48,217 nt of DNA, from NCBI GenBank assembly GCA_964482395.1, contig CAYZXK010000211.1:1-48217 (forward strand). Direction: 5' to 3'. Within the stretch, counting starts at the first letter, position 1. The number at the start of each line of letters is the position of its first letter. This DNA comes from CAYZXK01 sp964482395. Lineage in GTDB: Bacteria; Planctomycetota; Phycisphaerae; UBA1845; Fen-1342. Of the stretch, positions 16,718-25,715 are shown in pieces. The position numbers were made by a program, and so were the translations under genes. The notes below the pieces were generated by a model, which was not told where the DNA came from, made no database searches, and saw only the letters and a list, made by a program, of their open reading frames with translations.

Positions 16718-18487
16718 TCAGGAAGAGTCGTCGCGGTACTGCTCGCTGCGTTGGAGCCATTGCTCGATCACGGCCGAGACCACCTCGGGGTCGGAGTCGA
16801 CCATCTGGGCCACCTGGTCGAGCATCTTGCGGGTCTGAACCGTGCTGGGATCCACCTCCTGGGCGACCAGCACCCCGTCTGTGGCCGCCGCCTGCTCGAC
16901 CGGGGCGGCCAACTCGCTCTCGGCCGGCGGCCCTGAGCTGCGGGTCCAGGAACCAGGAGCTTCAGCCTTCCCGGCATCCCGCAAAGACTCGCGGTAACCG
17001 GGCCGGCTCACCAGTTTGGAGACGTCGGCGGCAGCGGCCTTGGCGGCCTCGATAGCCTCTTCGGGCAGCCCCAACTCCAGCCCGAAGGTCTCATTGGCCC
17101 CGGATTTCCTGGACAGCCGGAGCATCAGGGCCAGTGCGACCACTGCCAGCACCGCCAGCCCGGACTGCGGACCGTAGGTCTTCATCAAATCGATCGCTTC
17201 ATCTAGCGTGCCGGCCGAGGCCGCCAGACCGGCCTCCGGCGGAGTGTCGTAATAGCGCGAAATCGCGACGTTCTCCTCGGCCTGCGGCTTGACGAGCTGA
17301 ACCACCTGACTGAGCAGTCGCGACCGCTCGCGCTGGAAGACTTCTTCGATCTGCTGGTCGGTCGGTTGCTGGGCGTCCGGGTTGGCTCGTCGGAAGACGC
17401 CCTCCAGGTAGCTGTGCGAGAGGCTGATGGCAACGGTGACCTTCTCGACGTCGCCGGCCGGAGTGGCTTCAACCTTCTTGGCCATCCCGACCTCGGCCTC
17501 GGTTTCGGAGGTTTCCTGGGAGTGGGTTTCGCTCACCGCGCTGCCGCCGGCCGCCAGGCCGACGTTGGGCTGGACGCCCGGCGGCTCGCTGGAGCGGCCC
17601 CGGGTGGTCTCCTCACGGGTGGTGCGCTCGGTCCGGGCCACGCCGCGGAGCGGCTGCTCGGTCGAGGTATTTCGCGAAGTAGAATTCAGCTCGACCTGCA
17701 CACTGACCAGCGCCTTGGGGTCGGGAACCTGCTGACGGATCTTCTGGGCATAGCGCAGCTCTTCCTTGGCCAGCTTGCGCTCTAGTTGAGAAGTGACGTC
17801 CTGTTCGCTGTCCCAGTCCAGGGCCACCCGACCGGTGGTAGCATCCACGACCTCCACGTTGTGCGCGGGCAGGCCCGCCACCGCGCCCGAGACCAGTCGG
17901 GCCGCCGCCAACGCCAACGACCGCGACACCTCCTCCCCCGGCTTCATCAGCAGAGTAACGCTGGCCGAGCTGGGCGGCGGCGTGCGGGTGAAAGACTTGC
18001 CGTGGGTCCCCAGATTCAGGAACACGTTGGCATTCTTGACGCCATTGAACTGCCGCAGCACCTGCTCAAGAGCCTGTTGGAGCGCGAAGGTCCACCGCCG
18101 ATTGCTTTCCTCCATGGAAATCCAGGGGTCAGACTGCTTGATCAGGTTGGCAAAGGCGGTGCTGGTGTCGGCCGGGAGACGCTGCTGCTGGTGCAACTGA
18201 GCGATCAGGGCCTGGCGGTTGGCCCCCGCTCGCACCATCACCCGGCCGCCGCGCACTTCGCTTCGCTCGCCCAGCAGCTCCAGCCCGCTGCGGAGCTGAG
18301 CGATTTCCTCGGGCTGAAGATCCTGGTCCAACAGAGGGACCAGCGCCGGGGTGGCGGCCCAGTGCAGCAGCCAGACCAGCGAGACGGCCACCAGGATCCC
18401 ACCCAGCAGCAACGCCACCCGCTGCGACACGGTCACGTCGCGCAGACGCTGCGCTACCTGGGCCACCGTCCGTTGGAGTGCTCCCAT
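16718..18487 (-). CDS. fliF: Flagellar M-ring protein FliF
   Basis: 589 residues. An N-terminal membrane helix (about 22-45) is followed by the ring-building EscJ/YscJ domains, including LVSGAVAGLPAHNVEVVDATTG. A Ser/Thr/Glu-rich periplasmic loop contains the TTREETTRG stretch. A second helix (about 430-450) leads to the cytoplasmic FliG-binding tail. FliF forms the MS ring that founds the basal body. AGGAG lies eight bases before ATG 18487. Confidence 0.96.
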   Translation of the reverse strand: MGALQRTVAQVAQRLRDVTVSQRVALLLGGILVAVSLVWLLHWAATPALVPLLDQDLQPEEIAQLRSGLELLGERSEVRGGRVMVRAGANRQALIAQLHQQQRLPADTSTAFANLIKQSDPWISMEESNRRWTFALQQALEQVLRQFNGVKNANVFLNLGTHGKSFTRTPPPSSASVTLLMKPGEEVSRSLALAAARLVSGAVAGLPAHNVEVVDATTGRVALDWDSEQDVTSQLERKLAKEELRYAQKIRQQVPDPKALVSVQVELNSTSRNTSTEQPLRGVARTERTTREETTRGRSSEPPGVQPNVGLAAGGSAVSETHSQETSETEAEVGMAKKVEATPAGDVEKVTVAISLSHSYLEGVFRRANPDAQQPTDQQIEEVFQRERSRLLSQVVQLVKPQAEENVAISRYYDTPPEAGLAASAGTLDEAIDLMKTYGPQSGLAVLAVVALALMLRLSRKSGANETFGLELGLPEEAIEAAKAAAADVSKLVSRPGYRESLRDAGKAEAPGSWTRSSGPPAESELAAPVEQAAATDGVLVAQEVDPSTVQTRKMLDQVAQMVDSDPEVVSAVIEQWLQRSEQYRDDSS

Positions 18488-18622
18488 CCGTGGGACTCCT
18501 GCGAGCCGGGCACCGTCGCCGCCCTCCGGCCGACGTAGACCACGCCGGCCGGGCTACCGTCGGGCAGCGGCTGTCGGGTCGTCGGCCGACCCGCGGCCGC
18601 TACCCGGTCCGAGGCTCTGCCT

Positions 18623-18937
18623 CTAGACCCGAAGCTGCTTCAATTCGGTGTACGCGTCCACCAGTTTGTTGCGTATCTCCATCAGCAGGCTGAAGGCCAC
18701 CTCCGCTTTTCGGGCCGCAGTCAGCACTTCCGTCAAGTTGTCAGTCTGCCCGGTCAGCAGGTGCTCAATTCCTTCTTCTGCTTCCGCCTGCATCCGGCTG
18801 ACCTGCTCCAGTTGGCGGCGCAGTTCATCGGCGAAGCCGCCCTGGCCGGGTGGGGGCCGAGCCACAGCCCCGGGGACGCCGACCGACCCGGCCGGCTGGG
18901 AGGGCTTCAGTTGGTCCACCTGGATCGGATTGACCAT
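18623..18937 (-). CDS. fliE: Flagellar hook-basal body complex protein FliE
   Basis: 104 residues. The conserved C-terminal half reads FADELRRQLEQVSRMQAEAE, then LTEVLTAARKAEVAFSLLMEI and RNKLVDAYTELKQLRV. FliE joins the MS ring to the proximal rod. Its place between flgC and fliF is the classic gene order. Confidence 0.93.
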   Translation of the reverse strand: MVNPIQVDQLKPSQPAGSVGVPGAVARPPPGQGGFADELRRQLEQVSRMQAEAEEGIEHLLTGQTDNLTEVLTAARKAEVAFSLLMEIRNKLVDAYTELKQLRV

Positions 18938-19047
18938 GCTGATTTCAGATTTCCCGTGTTCCGATTATGGGACCGCTGCCGAGGATCCGGCCGCCGACGG
19001 TGCTCAAGGCGCCGCGGCCGCCTGCCAACCGTTCGATGGCGGTCTCC

Positions 19048-19446
19048 TTACGCCAGCAGCCGGATCGCCTGTTGCACCAGGTTGCGGGTCACCGAGAGCA
19101 TGCCGGCGTTGATCTCGTAAGCCCGGCTGGCGGCCAAGGCGTCCACATATTCCATCGTGATGCTCACGTTGGGCAGTTGAACATAGCCGTGGGCGTCGGC
19201 GTCGGGATGTCCGGGGTCGTATTTCTGGCGCCCAGGCGAGGGGTCCAGTTCGACCCGGTCGACATGTACGCCCGGCCCGCCTTGCCCATCGCCCGTCATG
19301 AAAGTCACCGTCCGCCGACGATACGGAATTGGCCGTCCGTCCTCCTGCCGAGTCACTTCGGCATTGGCGATGTTGCCGGCGATCACATCCAAGCGTGTCC
19401 GCTGGGCCACCAAAGCCGAAGTACTGATGTCCAGCGCGCGAATCAT
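19048..19446 (-). CDS. flgC: Flagellar basal-body rod protein FlgC
   Basis: 132 residues. The N-terminal axial motif ALDISTSALVAQRTRLDVIA-GNIANAEVTR, the YVQLPNVSITMEYVDALAA segment and the C-terminal AYEINAGMLSVTRNLVQQ identify a proximal rod protein. ATG 19446 has a perfect AGGAGG five bases upstream, which decides against the longer open frame to 19512. A gap of 166 bases separates it from flgB; it holds no other gene that I can see. Confidence 0.94.
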   Translation of the reverse strand: MIRALDISTSALVAQRTRLDVIAGNIANAEVTRQEDGRPIPYRRRTVTFMTGDGQGGPGVHVDRVELDPSPGRQKYDPGHPDADAHGYVQLPNVSITMEYVDALAASRAYEINAGMLSVTRNLVQQAIRLLA

Positions 19447-19612
19447 GACATCCTCCTGACAATCCGCCCCGGCTGCCAAACCCGGGCCGCCAGCAGGGCT
19501 GAGCCTTCGCACACCCGAGGCCGGCCGCAGCCGGCCGGCTCAGGTCCGACCCAGACCGCCGGACTCAAAGGTCCGGCGCTGCGGGGTGTGGTCGGGCGGC
19601 GATGATCCGGGA

Positions 19613-20050
19613 TCATGTGCTGCGGCCCCGAATAGCCTTCATCAAGCTTTCGAACCGTCCGCGCAGCAGATTCATGGCTAGCTCATAGGAAAGGGAGTTC
19701 GCGTTCACGTCCGCCAGCAGCGTTTCCAGCCGCGGGTTGGTTCCGTCGTGGAACAGCACATTCCAGGCCGGCTCAAGGGACGGCCGGACCTGCACCCGCC
19801 CGTCGTGCCCGGTCGAGAATTGCGCGTTGCCGCGCAGAATCAGCCGCTTCGATCCCTCCTTGGCGGCCTGCGTAAGGGCCTGGCGCAGGGAGGCCTGGAA
19901 GGCGGTCGGATCCAGGAGTTTGGTCTGATAATCGGGCGTGTCGAGATTGGCCAGGTTTTCGGCCAGGACCTGATGGCGCTGCTCGGCAAACTGGGCCGCA
20001 AGCTCCAGGGCGTGGGTGGTGCGAGACGCGATCAGTCTGTCGATCCACAT
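19613..20050 (-). CDS. flgB: Flagellar basal-body rod protein FlgB
   Basis: 145 residues. The N-terminus has the family motif AAQFAEQRHQVLAENLANLDTPDYQTKLLD in parts (RHQVLAENLANLDTPDY), and the C-terminus the VNANSLSYELAMNLLRGRFESL helix. FlgB is the first rod protein and the first gene of the structural operon. A near-consensus sigma-54 promoter stands about 40 bases upstream of its ATG, just after the NtrC-class regulator gene. Confidence 0.94.
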   Translation of the reverse strand: MWIDRLIASRTTHALELAAQFAEQRHQVLAENLANLDTPDYQTKLLDPTAFQASLRQALTQAAKEGSKRLILRGNAQFSTGHDGRVQVRPSLEPAWNVLFHDGTNPRLETLLADVNANSLSYELAMNLLRGRFESLMKAIRGRST

Positions 20051-20088
20051 AGGCGCTCACGCTCCGCAGGCCAGCAATCCCAACAGGG

Positions 20089-20103
20089 GCAATCGGCGTG
20101 CCG
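20089..20103 (-). promoter_or_regulatory. Sigma-54 (-24/-12) promoter of the flagellar operon
   Basis: Read on the minus strand from 20103 to 20089 the sequence is CGGCACG-CCGA-TTGC. This matches the sigma-54 consensus TGGCACG-N4-TTGC at every fixed position except the first. Transcription would start near 20078, giving a leader of about 28 bases before flgB. The adjacent gene encodes a sigma-54-dependent activator, which makes a chance match unlikely. Confidence 0.85.
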
Positions 20104-20134
20104 CGGTCGGCGGTGGCCGGGTCGGAGGCCGACC

Positions 20135-21538
20135 TCAGACCGTGGCCGCCGAGTGGCGCCGCCGCTCTTCGTGAAACGTGCCCTCCTCACGCCACTTTTT
20201 GAGCTTCAGCCCCAGGGTCCGCAGCCCGATCCCCAACGCCCGGGCTGTCTTCTCCCGATGGCCGCCAAAACGCTCCAACGTGCGGAGGATCAGATCGCGC
20301 TCAGCGTCGCTGAGGATTTGCCCGTCGCGGTACCGCAAGCCCGCGGCCGGTGCGACTGCGGTCTTGATTGGCCCGCAAAGCAGGCCCGCCAGAGCGGCGG
20401 CGGTGACCTCCCCGCCCGGCTCCAACACGCACACTCTTTCGCAGAGGTTCTGCAACTCGCGCACGTTCCCCGGCCAACTGTACTCTTGCAGGACCTTCAT
20501 GGCCTCAGGAGTGAACCTGGGACGCTGGCGTCCCTCACCGATCACGCAGCGGCTGATGAAGTGCTCTATCAGCAGCGGGATGTCCTCACGTCGCTCGCGG
20601 AGCGGCGGGACCTCGATGGGCAACACGCTCAGGCGGTAATAGAGGTCTTCCCGGAACCGGGCCTTGGCGGCCCACTCGCGCAAGTCGCGGTTGGTGGTGG
20701 CGATCACCCGGACGTCCACCCGGCGGGTGATCGAGCTGCCCACCCGTTCGAACTCGTGCTCCTGAAGGACCCGCAGCAACTTGGCCTGCAAGGCGGGCGG
20801 GATCTCCGACACCTCGTCCAGCAGCAGAGTGCCCCCATCGGCCAGCTCGAACCGACCCTTGCGGAGACGGTCGGCGCCGGTAAAGGCCCCTTTCTCATGT
20901 CCGAACAGCTCGCTCTCCAGCAGGGTCGGGGAAAGAGCCGCGCAGTTGACACACAGCATGGGCTGGCCGGCCCGTGGGGAAGCGGCATGGATCGCACCGG
21001 CTATGACTTCCTTGCCCGTTCCGCTTTCTCCAGTGATCAACACGGTGGCCGAGCTGCTGGCCACCCGCTGGACCTTCTCCAGCACCAGGCGCATCGCCGG
21101 GGACTGCCCGATCAGCTCGTGGCCGCGGTCGAGATCTTCGATGGTCCGCCGCATGATCTCGTTGTCGCGGAGCAGGTTGCGCTCGCGCAGGGCGCGCTCG
21201 ACCACGATCTCGATCTCCTGACCGGTGAAGGGCTTCTGAAGGTAATCGAAGGCCCCCAGCTTCATGGCCTCCACCGCACTGCCGACCGAGCCGTGGGCGG
21301 TCATCACGATAACCGGGACGTCGATTCCCAGGCGGCGCATCTCGCGCAGCAGACCCACCCCGTCCAATCCGGGCATGCGCAGGTCGGTCAGCACCACATC
21401 GAACGGGTGCTGCTTAAGCATGGTCAGGGCTTCCTGGGCGTTTTCATATGCGAAAACCTTGTGGTCCTGAGCGGCCAGTGTTTGCTGGAGCGAGTCCCGC
21501 ATCATCGCCTGGTCGTCGATCACACAGATGCAAGCCAT
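20135..21538 (-). CDS. Sigma-54-dependent response regulator (NtrC/FlrC class)
   Basis: 467 residues. The receiver domain (1-120) has D8/D9, phospho-acceptor D52 and a TAHGS switch with the conserved KPF lysine. The AAA+ domain has Walker A GESGTGKE, the sigma-54 contact loop GAFTGA and the R-finger region; the C-terminal HTH of Fis type contains REKTARALGIGLRTLGLKL. Such activators remodel closed sigma-54 holoenzyme complexes. It sits between a soluble kinase gene and the sigma-54 promoter of the flagellar operon, so it is probably the FlrC/FleR-like class-II activator. The specific pairing is inferred from position. Confidence 0.93.
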   Translation of the reverse strand: MACICVIDDQAMMRDSLQQTLAAQDHKVFAYENAQEALTMLKQHPFDVVLTDLRMPGLDGVGLLREMRRLGIDVPVIVMTAHGSVGSAVEAMKLGAFDYLQKPFTGQEIEIVVERALRERNLLRDNEIMRRTIEDLDRGHELIGQSPAMRLVLEKVQRVASSSATVLITGESGTGKEVIAGAIHAASPRAGQPMLCVNCAALSPTLLESELFGHEKGAFTGADRLRKGRFELADGGTLLLDEVSEIPPALQAKLLRVLQEHEFERVGSSITRRVDVRVIATTNRDLREWAAKARFREDLYYRLSVLPIEVPPLRERREDIPLLIEHFISRCVIGEGRQRPRFTPEAMKVLQEYSWPGNVRELQNLCERVCVLEPGGEVTAAALAGLLCGPIKTAVAPAAGLRYRDGQILSDAERDLILRTLERFGGHREKTARALGIGLRTLGLKLKKWREEGTFHEERRRHSAATV

Positions 21539-21614
21539 GGGTCCTCCTTGATTGCTCTGCCACGGCCCCGCGAGCCGTGGGCCGGTCCCGCTTTGAGCGC
21601 CGGGCCGGTTGCGC

Positions 21615-22529
21615 CTAGGCGGCGCTGAACTGCCGCACTTCCATCTCCTGCTGCTGGTCCGAATCGCTGCCCGAAGCCTCCGGCAGGGCCACGGTGAACT
21701 CCGCGCCGCCCTCGGGTCGATTCCGGGCCTCCAGCCGGCCCCCGTAGGCCTCGATCAACCGGTGGGCGATTGTCAGGCCCAGGCCGGTCCCGTGCTGCTT
21801 GGTGGTGAAAAAGGGGTCGAAGATGCGATGCCGGATCTCCTCCGGCAGGCCGGGACCCTGGTCGCAAACCCGAATCCGCACCTCCTTGTCGACCGCCGGC
21901 TCCACTTCCAGCCGGACCACCCGTCCCGGCGGGGAAGCCTCGGCCGCGTTCACGACCAGGTTGACCAGCACGCGTTGCAGACCGTCCGGGTCGGCCCGCA
22001 CGCAGACCTCCGGATCGGCCAGGCCGGCCTCCAGGCTCACCTGACAAACCGCCAGAGTCTTCAGGGTTGCGTCCCGCACCCGGTCAATGATTTGCCGGAC
22101 TGGGCAGGCCCGGAGCTGCCGATCCCGTGGGGCCAGGGCAAGAGTATCCTGGACGACCGCCTCGATGGCCTGGATGCCGGCCTCGATCTTGTCGATGAGC
22201 TGCAACGCCGATCCAAGCTGGTGGGCCCGGCACTGGTTCCGCAGCAAGCCGCTGTAGAGCTGGATCGCACCCAGGGGGTTACGCACCTCATGGGCCACGC
22301 CGGCGGCCAGTTCCCCCAGAGCGGACAGACGCCGCCGCAATTCCAGCTCCCGGTCCTTGCTGGCCAGCTCCTGCCGCAGTCGCAACACCTCCTCCTGAAG
22401 CGCCTGATGGGTGCGCTGAAGCCTCTCGGCCACGTCGGTGTACTGGCGGAGAAGCTCGGACAGCTCGTCTCCGGACTGGACGGCGGCCGGCGCCTGGCTG
22501 ACGGTCGGGTAATCCTGCGACGATCTCAT
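21615..22529 (-). CDS. Soluble sensor histidine kinase (FlrB/FleS/NtrB-like)
   Basis: 304 residues with no membrane helix. A coiled-coil segment (about 22-68) leads into the dimerisation/phospho-acceptor domain with H80 in GVAHEVRNPLGAI, then the HATPase_c domain with N box (NLVVNAAEA), G1 (DQGPGLP), F (FDPFFTTK) and G2 (GTGLGLTIA). No PAS or GAF sensor is seen, so the cue may come through the coiled coil or a partner. ATG 22529 is chosen because GGGGAG precedes it by five bases and the longer frame to 22748 is unlike protein. It is the likely partner of the downstream regulator. Confidence 0.9.
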   Translation of the reverse strand: MRSSQDYPTVSQAPAAVQSGDELSELLRQYTDVAERLQRTHQALQEEVLRLRQELASKDRELELRRRLSALGELAAGVAHEVRNPLGAIQLYSGLLRNQCRAHQLGSALQLIDKIEAGIQAIEAVVQDTLALAPRDRQLRACPVRQIIDRVRDATLKTLAVCQVSLEAGLADPEVCVRADPDGLQRVLVNLVVNAAEASPPGRVVRLEVEPAVDKEVRIRVCDQGPGLPEEIRHRIFDPFFTTKQHGTGLGLTIAHRLIEAYGGRLEARNRPEGGAEFTVALPEASGSDSDQQQEMEVRQFSAA

Positions 22530-22579
22530 CCCTGCTCCCCAGACTCTGCTGCGGTGCTTTCCGGTTCGGCCAGGAAGCC

Positions 22580-23047
22580 TCAGCCGGCCAGATCTGCGGC
22601 CGAGGAGCCCCTGGCCGGTCCCGCCTGCCGGGCGTAGGCCAGGTTGGCGCTCTGCCCACCAGAAATACCACTCAGCTCCGCGGCCACCGACTGCTTCCGG
22701 GCGGCCAGCAGGGCCCCGTCCTCCTGATCGGTGCGCAGGATCACGCACAACAGGCCGTTGATCTCCTGGAGCAGGGTCGAGGCCCGGGCACGATGCTCGT
22801 CCGGCAGGTCGGCATAGGTGGCCTCCCAGTTCCGGCGAAATGGCGCCAGTTGTTCGTTCAGCTTCGCCAGCGTGGCCACATGCTCCTGTCGTTGGCGCAA
22901 GACCGAGAGCAACTGCTCAGGCTGGTCGCCGGCCAGCACCGATCGCTGCCGGCTGCTCAGCTCACGTAGCTGGTGATAGACGTCGCGCTGTTGCTCCAGC
23001 AACCGGATGAGTTGGTTGGGATCGAGTTGGGTGGCAGCGGTGGTCAT
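22580..23047 (-). CDS. FlgN-like flagellar export chaperone
   Basis: 155 residues, entirely helical. LIRLLEQQRDVYHQLRELSSRQRSVL (in parts), LLSVLRQRQEHVATLAKLNEQL and a C-terminal ILRTDQEDGALLAARKQ match the three-helix FlgN pattern. FlgN holds hook-filament junction proteins FlgK and FlgL until export. AGGAG stands seven bases ahead of ATG 23047. It lies just upstream of the kinase and downstream of the TPR gene. Similarity in this family is low, so the assignment rests on pattern and context. Confidence 0.72.
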   Translation of the reverse strand: MTTAATQLDPNQLIRLLEQQRDVYHQLRELSSRQRSVLAGDQPEQLLSVLRQRQEHVATLAKLNEQLAPFRRNWEATYADLPDEHRARASTLLQEINGLLCVILRTDQEDGALLAARKQSVAAELSGISGGQSANLAYARQAGPARGSSAADLAG

Positions 23048-23112
23048 GCAAAGGCTCCTGTTTAACAAATCCCAGTTGTTAGGGTGCGGCGGCAAAAACG
23101 GCCTGGAACAGC

Positions 23113-25446
23113 TCAGAGGGAAGCGACCACGGACAGGAAACGTTCCCAGTCGCCGCGGTCAGCCCCCCAACGGGGATACGCCTCGGCCGGTATGCCGCGC
23201 CACAGCCAGCGGGCCCGCTCAACCGCTCGGGCCGCCTCCGGCAAGTCGCCCAGCCGCAACAGGATGTTGGCGATCTGAACCTGGGCGGCCAGGCAGGCCG
23301 GGTGGGTCTCATAACGGGCTGCAATGGTCCGGTATGCTCGCAGCGCGTCCTGAAGCGAGTCCGGCTCGTTGACCTCGAACAGGCAGTCGGCGCGATAGAA
23401 GAGCGCCAGCCGGAGGTAAGCCTGCTGCGCGGGTTCGGGATCGGGGTTTTGGTCCAGGGCGGCCACCAGAGCCGCAAACAGTTCGGCGGCCCGATAGAAG
23501 CGTCGGCGACTTTCCGCCGCGGCCGCCACCTCGGACACCCCGGGCGGCGGAGAATCCCGCAGGCCATATGCGCTCTGACGATGGGCATCGGCCAGCATGA
23601 ACTGGCCCCGGAAACGCTCCGAGTCGGCCGGGTACAAGCTCAGGAAATCCTGCCAGCGACCAATCGCCTCCGCATACCGCTTCTGCTGACCCAACAGGTC
23701 GCATAAAAGCAGCAACCCATCCCGGTAGGCGGTGGCGTCCGGGGTCACCCAGCCGTCGGTCAGCAGGCGGACCAGGGTCTGTTCCGCTTCGCCGAAATGC
23801 TCGGGCCCCAGCGCAATCAACACCTCCGCACTGAGCACCTGGGCCCGGGCCGCCTCCTCAAGCCGGGGGTACTCTGAGATCAGCCGGGCATAGCCCGCCA
23901 GAGCCAGCTCCAACTCGCCACTGGCCTGATCGGCCCGGGCCAGTTGCAGAATCGCCTGAGGCAAGAGCGGATGCTCAGACCGCCCGGCGATGAACTGCCG
24001 CAACACCCGACGTGCGTCGGCAATCTGGCCCGCTTGGTCGTACTGCCCGGCCGCGACCCACAGGAGCCGGGAAAGCTGCGGCTCGTCGAATTTGCACTGC
24101 TCGGCGGCCTGCTCCAGATGCCGCGCGGCCTGCCCGCGGTAACGGCGACGCAGGTCCAAGTCAGCGGTTCGATCCGCGGCAGCCTGAAAGGCCTCCGCGC
24201 ACTCCTGCCGCAACTCCAACTGGCGGCCGGACCGGCCGACGGCTGCCAGATCGACCGCCAGCTCCAGATATGGGATCGCCCCGGCATAGTCGCCGGCCGC
24301 GCGCTGCCGCTGGAAGAGAGCCAGGGCTGCGTCCAGCAACTCGGCCGAGGCGGAAGGTCGAGACCGCTCCGATTGGAGCTGCTCAGCAACCGCCCGCAAG
24401 ACCTCCAAAGCCTCGGTGTGCCGACCAAGCTGGCCCAAGGCCAGGCCGCGGCCGACCTGAGCCGCCAGCCGGATTTCCGGCTCCGGCTGCTGCTCGAGAA
24501 CCGCCTGGAAGTCTGCGGCGGCCTGTTGCGGGTCCGCCTGGGCCAGGTGGATCTGCCCGATTAGACAACGATTGCGGCTGGGCAGGTGACCCAGCTCATC
24601 AAGCTGACGGTTGGGGCGACCCTCCTCAGCCAGCCACTGCTCAACCCAGGCCGCCAGCGGAGCGGCCTCCTCCACCCGTCCTTCACGCATCGCGATACAG
24701 GCCGACAGGTAATCCAGGTAACCTTTCGAATCAGAGGCAGTGAACCGGTCGCCGAACCGGGCGAGCAAATCTCGTGCGGCGGTGACGTCACCTTGGCTTA
24801 GCGAATCCTCTACCCCCTGCCGCAGCCCCCACCAAAACAGAGCCAGTGGGGTGGTGGGGTCGGCCAGCAACTGCTCCAGGGCCTGACGGCGCTGGGAGCC
24901 GGCCTGCGGAAGCTTCTGAAGGAGCTCGACCAAGGTGCGCAGGGCCAGTCGACGGTCGGTCACCTTCAGTTCCCCGGCCAGCGCGGACTGCAAGGCCGAC
25001 ACCGCGGCCTCGTCGTCACCCAGCCAATGCCGAGCCAGTGCCTCGCGCAGGGTCAGCTCAGGAGTCGTGGGGTGACCGCAGTCGCGGGCAGCCTGGCTGT
25101 GCTCCAGGAGCTTCCTGGCATTTAGCGGGTTGTGCACGGGCCGGTCGCGCTCGGCATGAAACAGCATGTCTGCCAGCCGGGCATGGAGTACAGCCTGCTG
25201 CTGGGTTGACAAGGGCGGCTTGAGTGTGAGCAAGCTGGCCGCCGCGTCCGCCGCCGCTTGTATCTGGCCCGCCTGTTCCAGGGCTGCGATGTCTGCCAGC
25301 AGGGCGTCGAAATCCAACGGCGAAGGCTTGGGGGTCAGTCGCAGCAGGGTGAAGATGGCCAGAGCAGCCGCGAGCATCGCCAGCGGCATCTGCCACCGAC
25401 CGGTCAGCAGCCCGGGAACGGGTGTGGGCGTCGGCTGATCGCTCAT
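23113..25446 (-). CDS. Membrane-anchored TPR-rich protein
   Basis: 777 residues. A short Pro/Thr-rich N-terminus is followed by one membrane helix (about 19-37) and then helical repeats of tetratricopeptide type to the end (for example AAADFQAVLEQQPEPEIRLA, AIGRWQDFLSLYP and ALRAYRTIAARYETHPA). With the positively charged residue before the helix, the repeats probably lie outside the cytoplasmic membrane. This placement is inferred. TPR arrays mediate protein binding; no enzyme domain is visible. It is the most upstream gene of the flagellar block, 66 bases before the flgN-like gene. Confidence 0.8.
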   Translation of the reverse strand: MSDQPTPTPVPGLLTGRWQMPLAMLAAALAIFTLLRLTPKPSPLDFDALLADIAALEQAGQIQAAADAAASLLTLKPPLSTQQQAVLHARLADMLFHAERDRPVHNPLNARKLLEHSQAARDCGHPTTPELTLREALARHWLGDDEAAVSALQSALAGELKVTDRRLALRTLVELLQKLPQAGSQRRQALEQLLADPTTPLALFWWGLRQGVEDSLSQGDVTAARDLLARFGDRFTASDSKGYLDYLSACIAMREGRVEEAAPLAAWVEQWLAEEGRPNRQLDELGHLPSRNRCLIGQIHLAQADPQQAAADFQAVLEQQPEPEIRLAAQVGRGLALGQLGRHTEALEVLRAVAEQLQSERSRPSASAELLDAALALFQRQRAAGDYAGAIPYLELAVDLAAVGRSGRQLELRQECAEAFQAAADRTADLDLRRRYRGQAARHLEQAAEQCKFDEPQLSRLLWVAAGQYDQAGQIADARRVLRQFIAGRSEHPLLPQAILQLARADQASGELELALAGYARLISEYPRLEEAARAQVLSAEVLIALGPEHFGEAEQTLVRLLTDGWVTPDATAYRDGLLLLCDLLGQQKRYAEAIGRWQDFLSLYPADSERFRGQFMLADAHRQSAYGLRDSPPPGVSEVAAAAESRRRFYRAAELFAALVAALDQNPDPEPAQQAYLRLALFYRADCLFEVNEPDSLQDALRAYRTIAARYETHPACLAAQVQIANILLRLGDLPEAARAVERARWLWRGIPAEAYPRWGADRGDWERFLSVVASL

Positions 25447-25715
25447 CCTGAGCCTCGAGGCGCCTCCTGCGTATCTGCCGAAAGAGTAAAGTAGCGCTCC
25501 GCCCGACGTTTCGCCGCAGTCTCTGCGGCGACCGGCTTACCGGAGCGTTGCGCGAGCCGGGGCTCGCCGCTCCGTACCTGCTATCGGACGGTTTAGGCCG
25601 GCTTGTGCATCGAATTTGCGCCGTCAGTAGTGAACCGACGGGCCGGAAGAGCGCTACAGTCAGATAGGCCAAGGCCCCGATAAAAAACTAGGACCTTGGA
25701 AGCAGCAGGTGCAAC

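Noticed and set aside
19748..21628. Plus-strand frame of 626 residues opposite the response regulator
   Set aside because: The minus strand has the complete NtrC-class protein and flgB here. The plus-strand product has no recognisable motif.
25513..25529. Hairpin GCCGCAG-TCT-CTGCGGC as a terminator
   Set aside because: It has a perfect 7-bp stem but no T-tract on either strand, and it lies between divergent gene starts, where a terminator is not expected. It might be an operator.
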